From: Planctomycetia bacterium
GTDB taxonomy: Bacteria > Planctomycetota > Planctomycetia > Gemmatales > Gemmataceae
NCBI GenBank assembly: GCA_005773755.1
Contig: SXHE01000847.1
Location: 1-10,243, forward strand
Length of the DNA stretch: 10,243 nt
Direction: 5' to 3'
Below, in pieces: positions 5,985 through 10,243 of the stretch. The position numbers and the translations under genes are program-made. The notes beneath the pieces were generated by a model that searched no databases, was not told the DNA's origin, and saw only the letters and a program-made list of their open reading frames with translations. Numbering within the stretch: position 1 is the stretch's first letter; every line of letters begins with the position of its first letter.

Positions 5985-6215
5985 ATGGCACCCAGCATCC
6001 AAGAACTCGGTCTCGATCAACTGGCGGTGGAAGACCGGCTCGCGGTCGCGGAAGCGCTCTGGGAGAGCGTTGCGCGCGAGATCGAGTGCGAACCCGTTCC
6101 GCCGGTGCAACGGACCGAACTGGAGCGCCGACTCGCGGACAGCATCGCGCGGCCGGAGGCCGTCACGCCCTGGGAAGTCATCAAAGCTCGTGCGCTCGCG
6201 AGGGCGCGAAAGTGA
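5985..6215 (+). CDS. Addiction-module antitoxin (TIGR02574-like)
   Basis: The product is 76 aa, short, acidic-to-mixed and helical. The N-terminal pattern is IQELGLDQLAVEDRLAVAEALWESV, and the C-terminal part is TPWEVIKARALARARK. This fits the putative addiction module component family, whose members neutralise RelE/ParE-type toxins and often autoregulate the operon. The 'ls.eeRl.laeaLwdsl' N-terminal pattern is the main family cue; the basic C-terminal helix would contact the toxin. It starts 41 nt after the coupling ATPase gene and overlaps the toxin gene by 4 bp (GTGA at 6212-6215). I see no clear operator palindrome in the short upstream gap, so it may be co-transcribed with the ATPase gene. 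An upstream Shine-Dalgarno is weak (GAG near 5975). Confidence 0.82.
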   Translation: MAPSIQELGLDQLAVEDRLAVAEALWESVAREIECEPVPPVQRTELERRLADSIARPEAVTPWEVIKARALARARK

Positions 6216-6508
6216 GCCTCCCCATCGTCCTCCGCGCCGAAGCCGAGGCCGAGTTCGATGAAGCGTTCGACTTCTATGACGAACGGCGGGTCGGATTGGC
6301 GGCGGAGTTCGCGGCCGCGGTTCAGAAGGTGTTCGACAGCTTGGCGGCCAACCCGTTGATTCACCAGGTTGTGTTCGCCGACATCCGCAAGGCGGTTGTT
6401 CGTCGGTTCCCCTACTGCGTCTTCTACCGTGCGCACGCGGACCGCGTCGAGGTCATCGCGGTGTTTCACAGTCGCCGCAACCCGTCCGCCTGGCAAGATC
6501 GCATCTGA
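6212..6508 (+). CDS. ParE/RelE-family toxin
   Basis: The product is 98 aa from a GTG start. It has the usual fold order of the ParE/RelE superfamily: an N-terminal strand (LPIVLRAEAEAEFDEAFDFY), two helices, then strands containing RRFPYCVFYR (64-73) and VEVIAVFHSRRNPSAWQDR (79-97). The terminal H-R-x-P-x-x-W-x-x-R arrangement is typical of the plasmid-stabilisation/ParE branch. RelE members cleave mRNA on the ribosome and ParE members inhibit gyrase; sequence alone does not decide between them. The GTG at 6212 overlaps the antitoxin stop (GTGA), so translation is coupled, as is normal for these pairs. The upstream in-frame extension to 6086 lies inside the antitoxin gene and is not part of this protein. 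The reading frame is complete, so the toxin looks functional. Confidence 0.88.
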   Translation: MSLPIVLRAEAEAEFDEAFDFYDERRVGLAAEFAAAVQKVFDSLAANPLIHQVVFADIRKAVVRRFPYCVFYRAHADRVEVIAVFHSRRNPSAWQDRI

Positions 6509-6534
6509 TGTGTGCCGACACCGTGAGGCTTACA

Positions 6535-6690
6535 ATGTCCTTCGCCGATTTCGACTGGAACCGGGTCTTCGTACACGCGCTGATCGGCGGCGCGGTTGGT
6601 GGGTTAGTCGGGCTGTTCGTGTGGCTCGGGAAGAAGGCTGCCGGTGGCGGCACTCGGACGCGGGATCGCGACCCCGATGACGACGAGTAA
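6535..6690 (+). CDS. Small single-TM glycine-zipper membrane protein
   Basis: The product is 51 aa. It has a short hydrophilic start (MSFADFDWNR), one hydrophobic segment at about 11-32 with a GGAVGGLVG glycine-zipper-like core, then KK and an acidic/arginine tail ending DDDE. The positive residues after the TM suggest a cytoplasmic C-terminus. I do not recognise a family. The ATG at 6535 is chosen because GAGG at 6525-6528 lies 6 nt upstream. An alternative ATG at 6508 overlaps the toxin stop (TGATG) and would add nine residues by translational coupling. It follows the toxin closely and may be in the same transcript, but a functional link is not shown. The gene is small, so coding status rests on the coherent TM and the ribosome binding site. 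Confidence 0.6.
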   Translation: MSFADFDWNRVFVHALIGGAVGGLVGLFVWLGKKAAGGGTRTRDRDPDDDE

Positions 6691-6749
6691 CCTCGAACGA
6701 AGCACGCGGTCTGCGCAGCACAGATTCCGTCTCTGATTCACACACCTCC

Positions 6750-6778
6750 TTGCGTCGCGCCCCGCCCGCGCGCACAAT
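6750..6778 (+). promoter_or_regulatory. Weak candidate promoter for the phosphoesterase pair
   Basis: TTGCGT at 6750-6755 and CACAAT at 6773-6778 are spaced by 17 nt. The first matches the -35 consensus at three positions and the second the -10 consensus at four. TATCCC at 6784-6789 is closer to the gene and resembles the TATCCT in front of the Cys-rich gene, but it lacks a -35 at the right distance. Either element would start transcription shortly before the ATG at 6809. Confidence 0.25.
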
Positions 6779-6808
6779 CGCGGTATCCCTCCCCACCGGG
6801 TCCGCCCC

Positions 6809-8488
6809 ATGCGCGCGCCCTTCGCACTCGTTCTCGCCACCCTTACCCTTGCGTGTGTCCGCGTCGCGGCCAACGACGACGCCGTCGCGCCGGTGGGCGT
6901 AACCACGAAGCCGCTCAAGGCGCAGTGGGCGTACTCGCGCGACGGCGGCAAGACGTTCGGCACCACGCCCCCACACGGCGCGCCGCCGAACGCGCGGGAG
7001 GGCATCGTACCCCTCACGTTCCGCGGCACCTTTGTAGTAGACGACCCGAAGGCCGCGGCCGGACTGTGGGTTCGCATCGCGGAACCGGGCGACGCGCCCA
7101 AAGCCGCCATCTGCACTGGCGACCTGACCGCCGCCAGCGGTGGCTACTGGAAAGACCTCGGCTTCTGCCCGACGCTCCTCAACGCCCGCGTGGCGCTCAA
7201 CGGCAAGCCGGTGAAGCTCACGAACGGGCCGATGCTCTACTTTTGGCTCCCCATCGAGGGCGAGTTGAAGAAGGGCGAGAACACCGTCGAGCTGTCCGGC
7301 GACTGCTACACCTACTGGGCCTCGCAAGCGGCAACGGCGATCACCGCGCGGCTGGTCGTGGCCGCGCCGCAACCGGCGGCGATCTTCAACGGCCCGCTGC
7401 TGGGCGACTTCGGCGACGGGTACTTCACGCTCGCGTGCCGCACGCGGCTGCCCGCGGAACTGGTCGTCGAGGCGACGCCGACCGATCCGCCCGGCAAGCC
7501 GGTGCGCGCGGCCGCGCCGCGGGCGACCTGGCACCGGGTCAAGGTGCCGCTGCCCGCGGGCACGCGCGCGGCGCGCTACACACTCACCTCGAAGGTCGGC
7601 ACTCACGAGAGCGCGAGCGGGCCGTTCGCGGTGAAGTTCCCCGGTGCGGAGTTCACGTTCGTCGGGCTCGGCAACGTCATGGCGCACAAGTACGGGGTCG
7701 AGGGGTGGGGCGCGGTGTCGGCGCGCGCGGCCAAGTTCGGCCCGGCGTTCGTCCTCAACACGGGCAACTGCTCCGAACACGGGACCTGGGAGTTCGAGTG
7801 GGAGCGCCGGTACTTCGCGCCCGCGGGCAAGCTGCTGGCGAGTGTGCCCACGTTCGTCACGCCGTGCGCGCGCGACTTCGCCGGCGCGGTCAACGAGCTG
7901 CACTACACCCCGGCCGCCGACACGTACGCGCACAACTGGTCGAAGGCCGTCGCCCCGGTGCGGCTGATCGGCCTCGACGGGAACCAGACCTGGGGGGCCG
8001 ACGGCGCGAACACCAAGTGGCTCGACAAGGAACTGGCTGCGGCGAAGGAGAAGTACGTGTTCGTGCTGGAGGGGTACCCCGGCTACTCGTCCGGGAAGCA
8101 CAGTAACAAGCTGCGCGCGCCGATCGTGCAGACGCGCGAGGTGATCCTGCCGCTGCTGGCGAAGCACAAAGTCAGCGCACTGGTCAGCGGGTTCGACCCC
8201 GGCTACGAGCGGTGTGAGCCGCCCGCGGACAAAGGGTGTACGCAGCTCGTGACCGGGGCCGCCGGGAAGGAAACGTTCCAGTTCAGCGGCACCGCGATGC
8301 GGCTCAACCCCTACGGCAAGGGCGAGGGCCGCGACTGGGCCGGCACCTCGGGGCAGGGCGTGCGCTCGTTCTGCGTGTTCGAGGTGACGGCCCGCGGCGT
8401 CGAGCTGCGCGCCTACGCCCTGCCGGGCGACCCGACCGGGGAGCTGAAAGAGATCGACCGCAAGCTGTTCCAACCGCGTGACAAGTAG
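6809..8488 (+). CDS. Exported purple-acid-phosphatase-like pseudoenzyme
   Basis: The product is 559 aa with a signal peptide (about 1-21, ending VAA-ND). An N-terminal beta-rich region of about 30-188 carries an NGKPV...LKKGENTVEL pattern like galactose-binding-type domains. A strand-rich, Fn3-like region of about 193-278 resembles the purple acid phosphatase N-domain. From about 281 to 490 comes a metallophosphoesterase fold. All its metal-binding motifs are changed: GD becomes GN (288-289), GDxxxxG becomes GNCSEHG (319-325), GNHE becomes ARDF (354-357), HHPPYSSG becomes EGYPGYSSG (421-429), and GHDHxYER becomes GFDPGYERC (461-469). Flanking residues such as WERRYF, LLASVP, YSSG and YER remain, so the alignment is clear and the reading frame intact. 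It probably binds a ligand or partner rather than hydrolysing phosphate esters. The intact phosphoesterase gene follows 7 bp later. Confidence 0.78.
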   Translation: MRAPFALVLATLTLACVRVAANDDAVAPVGVTTKPLKAQWAYSRDGGKTFGTTPPHGAPPNAREGIVPLTFRGTFVVDDPKAAAGLWVRIAEPGDAPKAAICTGDLTAASGGYWKDLGFCPTLLNARVALNGKPVKLTNGPMLYFWLPIEGELKKGENTVELSGDCYTYWASQAATAITARLVVAAPQPAAIFNGPLLGDFGDGYFTLACRTRLPAELVVEATPTDPPGKPVRAAAPRATWHRVKVPLPAGTRAARYTLTSKVGTHESASGPFAVKFPGAEFTFVGLGNVMAHKYGVEGWGAVSARAAKFGPAFVLNTGNCSEHGTWEFEWERRYFAPAGKLLASVPTFVTPCARDFAGAVNELHYTPAADTYAHNWSKAVAPVRLIGLDGNQTWGADGANTKWLDKELAAAKEKYVFVLEGYPGYSSGKHSNKLRAPIVQTREVILPLLAKHKVSALVSGFDPGYERCEPPADKGCTQLVTGAAGKETFQFSGTAMRLNPYGKGEGRDWAGTSGQGVRSFCVFEVTARGVELRAYALPGDPTGELKEIDRKLFQPRDK

Positions 8489-8495
8489 GCCACCC

Positions 8496-10025
8496 ATGCG
8501 TTTCCCCTTAGCCCTCGTGCTCGTCCTCGGGGCGAGCGCCGCGCGCGGCGCGGACCCGGTCGCCACCGTGACCGGGCGCGTCGTGCTCGACACCAACGCC
8601 AACGGCAAGCTCGACCCCGGCGACAAGGGGCTGGCCGACGTGTACGTCAGCGACGGGGTCCAGTTCGTGCGGACCGCGGCCGACGGCTCCTACACCCTCA
8701 AGTTCGCCGCCGACCCTCTTGTGCCGTACAAGCCGGCGCAGGTGCTCGCGGTGAACTGGCCCAGCGGGACGTGGCCGGTCGGCCGCCGGTACTGGGTGCG
8801 GCGCTCGGACATGAAGGCCGGCGAGAGCGTCGATTTCCTGCTGCACGAGGTGAAGCAGGCGCTCCCGTTCACGTTCGCGCACGGCACCGACCCGCACGAC
8901 AACGTGTGCGGGGGCGACGGGTTCCGCGACGACATCGCCCGCATGGGCGACCCGGTCAAGTTCTGCGTCATGACCGGCGACCTGGGCTACGCGGGGCGCG
9001 ACGGCGCGGAGAAGATGTTCACCTCGCTCCGCGACACGACCCAAAAGTTCCCGGTGCCGCTGCTGCACGCGCCCGGCAACCACGACGTGTGCGACATCCA
9101 CACGACCAAGTGGACCGACCAGGACCCGCTCGCCGGGTACGGGCCGTACACCAGGTACCTCGGCCCGCTGCGGTACTCGTTCACCTGCGCCGGCGTCCAC
9201 TTCGTGTCGCTCGACTGGGCGCGCGTCAACGAGAAGGGCGAGCTGCAAACCGGCACACCGGACACCGTCATCGAGTGGGTGAAGCGGGACCTGGGGACGC
9301 TGAAGCCGGGCACGCGGACGTTCGTGTTCATGCACCACGACTTCCGCCACGGCGACGACGCCTTCTGGGACGCGCTGCTTAAACACAATGTGGAACTGGT
9401 GATCGCCGGGCACTCGCACCGGAACAAAGAGGAGACGCGCCGGGGCATCAAGCGGCTCACGACGCAGAACCTGTGCGGCCCGTACCGGCTCATCACGGTG
9501 GGCGAGAAGGGCCACGACATCGTGAACCGGTGCTTCACGGGGACCGCAACGGACCACCGCCACTCGTACGCCGGCCAGTGCAAGATGGCGCTGCCGTTCA
9601 ACCCGGTCGCGGCGCGCCGCGGCCCGCACACGGAGCTCTCGAACAAGGAGGTCAAAGACGCGCTCGCCGTCGGGGGCTTCAAGGCGCGCGAGTTCGACCT
9701 GGTCGCGGAGATCGAGCCCGGCACCGCGAAGCGGTTCGGCCTCCGGTTCGGCGCGGGCGCGGCGCGGACCGAGTTGGCCCTGACCCGTACCGACGAGGTC
9801 GAGTTCGCGGGCGTGCGGTCGTTCGCCGCGCGGGCCCGCGCCGACAAGCAGTACCGGGTGCGCGTCGTCGCCGACGGGGGCAAGGTGCTGGTGCAGGTGA
9901 ACAACCGGGTGCAGTACGAAGGGGCCGCCGCGCCCGGGGACGCGACCGGCGTGGAACTGTTCGCGGAGCAGGGCACCGCCACCTTCAAGAAGGTCGACGT
10001 GTGGGAGTTGAAGCCCGTGAAATGA
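8496..10025 (+). CDS. Exported calcineurin-like metallophosphoesterase
   Basis: The product is 509 aa with a signal peptide (1-18, ending ARG-AD). Residues 23-117 form a beta-sandwich domain of the MetallophosN kind (GRVVLDTNANGKLDPGDKGL, VSDG, DGSYTL). The catalytic domain spans about 124-350 and has every expected motif: DPH at 132-134, GD at 161-162, GNHD at 194-197, HH at 280-281 and GHSH at 305-308. These residues bind two metal ions for phosphomonoester or diester hydrolysis; the substrate is unknown. A C-terminal domain at about 395-509 is beta-rich (RVRVVADGGKVLVQVNN...GVELFAEQGTATFKKVDVWEL), like the C-terminal sandwich of GH32 enzymes or concanavalin-like domains. The ATG at 8496 begins the signal peptide; an upstream in-frame GTG at 8478 lies inside the previous gene and would spoil it. 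It sits 7 bp after the pseudoenzyme gene, so they are probably one operon. Periplasmic or extracellular. Confidence 0.88.
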   Translation: MRFPLALVLVLGASAARGADPVATVTGRVVLDTNANGKLDPGDKGLADVYVSDGVQFVRTAADGSYTLKFAADPLVPYKPAQVLAVNWPSGTWPVGRRYWVRRSDMKAGESVDFLLHEVKQALPFTFAHGTDPHDNVCGGDGFRDDIARMGDPVKFCVMTGDLGYAGRDGAEKMFTSLRDTTQKFPVPLLHAPGNHDVCDIHTTKWTDQDPLAGYGPYTRYLGPLRYSFTCAGVHFVSLDWARVNEKGELQTGTPDTVIEWVKRDLGTLKPGTRTFVFMHHDFRHGDDAFWDALLKHNVELVIAGHSHRNKEETRRGIKRLTTQNLCGPYRLITVGEKGHDIVNRCFTGTATDHRHSYAGQCKMALPFNPVAARRGPHTELSNKEVKDALAVGGFKAREFDLVAEIEPGTAKRFGLRFGAGAARTELALTRTDEVEFAGVRSFAARARADKQYRVRVVADGGKVLVQVNNRVQYEGAAAPGDATGVELFAEQGTATFKKVDVWELKPVK

Positions 10026-10109
10026 TGGGGTGCTCCCGCTCACTCACCTGTGGGTGCCCGACCGCACGGGCGCGGTTGCACCTCGCGCGCGGTTTCGTAG
10101 CGTTACCGC
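10026..10109. other. Intergenic region before the antiporter gene
   Basis: This short gap contains no T-rich terminator. A CACC/GGTG stem near 10045-10056 is too small to call. TTGCAC at 10076-10081 and TAGCGT at 10098-10103, spaced by 16 nt, could be a weak promoter. Transcription would then start at about the ATG itself (10110), which would make the antiporter mRNA leaderless. No Shine-Dalgarno is seen before 10110, in agreement with that. Confidence 0.25.
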
Positions 10110-10243
10110 ATGCACCAAGCCGACCTGATTCTGACCCTCGCGTGCGGCCTGAGTGTAGCCCTGGTGTTGGGATACTTCACCCACCGCCTGGGCCTGTCGC
10201 CCATCGTCGGGTATCTGCTCGCCGGGGTCGCGGTCGGTCCGCA
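10110..10243 (+). CDS. CPA2 cation/proton antiporter, YbaL/Kef type (N-terminus only)
   Basis: Only the first 44 codons are inside the window. The peptide starts MHQADLILTLACGLSVALVLG and continues with YFTHRLGLSPIVGYLLAGVAVGP. The 'RLGLSPIVGYLLAGVAVGP' stretch is the hallmark of the N-terminal TM1-TM2 region of KefB/KefC/YbaL-type monovalent cation/proton antiporters. The MHxA start followed by a TM is closest to YbaL (RosB). Full-length members are about 550-650 aa with a Rossmann-type RCK (TrkA-N) domain after the transporter, none of which can be seen here. Inner membrane; likely K+ or Na+ efflux in exchange for protons. It is probably its own transcription unit downstream of the phosphoesterase pair. 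Confidence 0.82.
   Translation, partial: MHQADLILTLACGLSVALVLGYFTHRLGLSPIVGYLLAGVAVGP

Noticed and set aside
6086..6211. N-terminal extension of the toxin frame into the antitoxin gene
   Set aside because: It would overlap the antitoxin by 130 bp. The GTG at 6212 with the typical 4-bp overlap gives a normal-length ParE/RelE protein.
6530..8626. Minus-strand open frame of 698 codons opposite the pseudoenzyme gene
   Set aside because: The plus strand has a signal peptide and recognisable phosphoesterase remnants. The antisense product is Arg/Val/Gly-rich without any domain.
8508..10043. Minus-strand open frame of 511 codons opposite the intact phosphoesterase
   Set aside because: It is a shadow frame; the plus strand holds all five metallophosphoesterase motifs.
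1..10243. CRISPR array, rRNA genes, transposase or integrase genes
   Set aside because: I looked for regularly spaced repeats, conserved rRNA segments and transposase/integrase motifs and saw none in the window.

Overview
The window comes from a high-GC bacterial chromosome that looks like a planctomycete of the Gemmata type (Gemmataceae). This is an inference from gene content, not from a marker gene. The supporting traits are a small secreted class II cytochrome c with a C-terminal CxxCH, an addiction-module antitoxin/ParE-RelE toxin pair, an orphan TraG-type ATPase, a polytopic membrane protein fused to TPRs, and secreted multidomain metallophosphoesterases. The GC bias also opens very long antisense frames, which I treat as shadows.

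Layout. Positions 1-129 form one long hairpin: 36-bp perfect arms and an imperfect but in-register interior. It lies 6 nt beyond the stop codon of a large minus-strand gene (136-2772) for an ~8-TM, TPR-containing membrane protein. A divergent intergenic region (2773-3013) holds GC-rich direct repeats on the minus-gene side and a plausible sigma70-like promoter reading rightward into a small secreted Cys/Pro-rich protein (3014-3547). The 3' end of that gene carries a strong G-quadruplex motif on the minus strand.

The 431-bp gap 3548-3978 holds a tRNA-like cloverleaf with a perfect T-arm (3722-3803) and a 23-bp near-perfect palindrome (3919-3941). It ends at a class II cytochrome c gene (3979-4392), which is closed by a textbook rho-independent terminator (4419-4449). 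Next come a structured leader and a TraG/VirD4-type coupling ATPase without membrane anchor (4564-5943), then an antitoxin-toxin pair with a 4-bp overlap (5985-6508) and a 51-aa single-TM protein (6535-6690).

The last third is a pair of exported phosphoesterase-fold proteins 7 bp apart. The first (6809-8488) is a purple-acid-phosphatase-like protein whose metal-ligand motifs are all replaced, so it looks like a pseudoenzyme. The second (8496-10025) is a calcineurin-like phosphoesterase of a different domain architecture with all motifs intact. The window closes inside the N-terminus of a YbaL/Kef-type CPA2 cation/proton antiporter (10110 onward).

Functional links visible from sequence are limited. 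The toxin and antitoxin are clearly one unit, and the two phosphoesterase genes probably share a transcript. The coupling ATPase, toxin-antitoxin pair and tRNA-like sequence together could be the worn remains of an integrated element, but no integrase, relaxase or other transfer gene is visible. The most unusual items are the dead phosphatase beside an intact one, the 129-nt hairpin, the tRNA-like cloverleaf, and the palindrome in front of the cytochrome gene.
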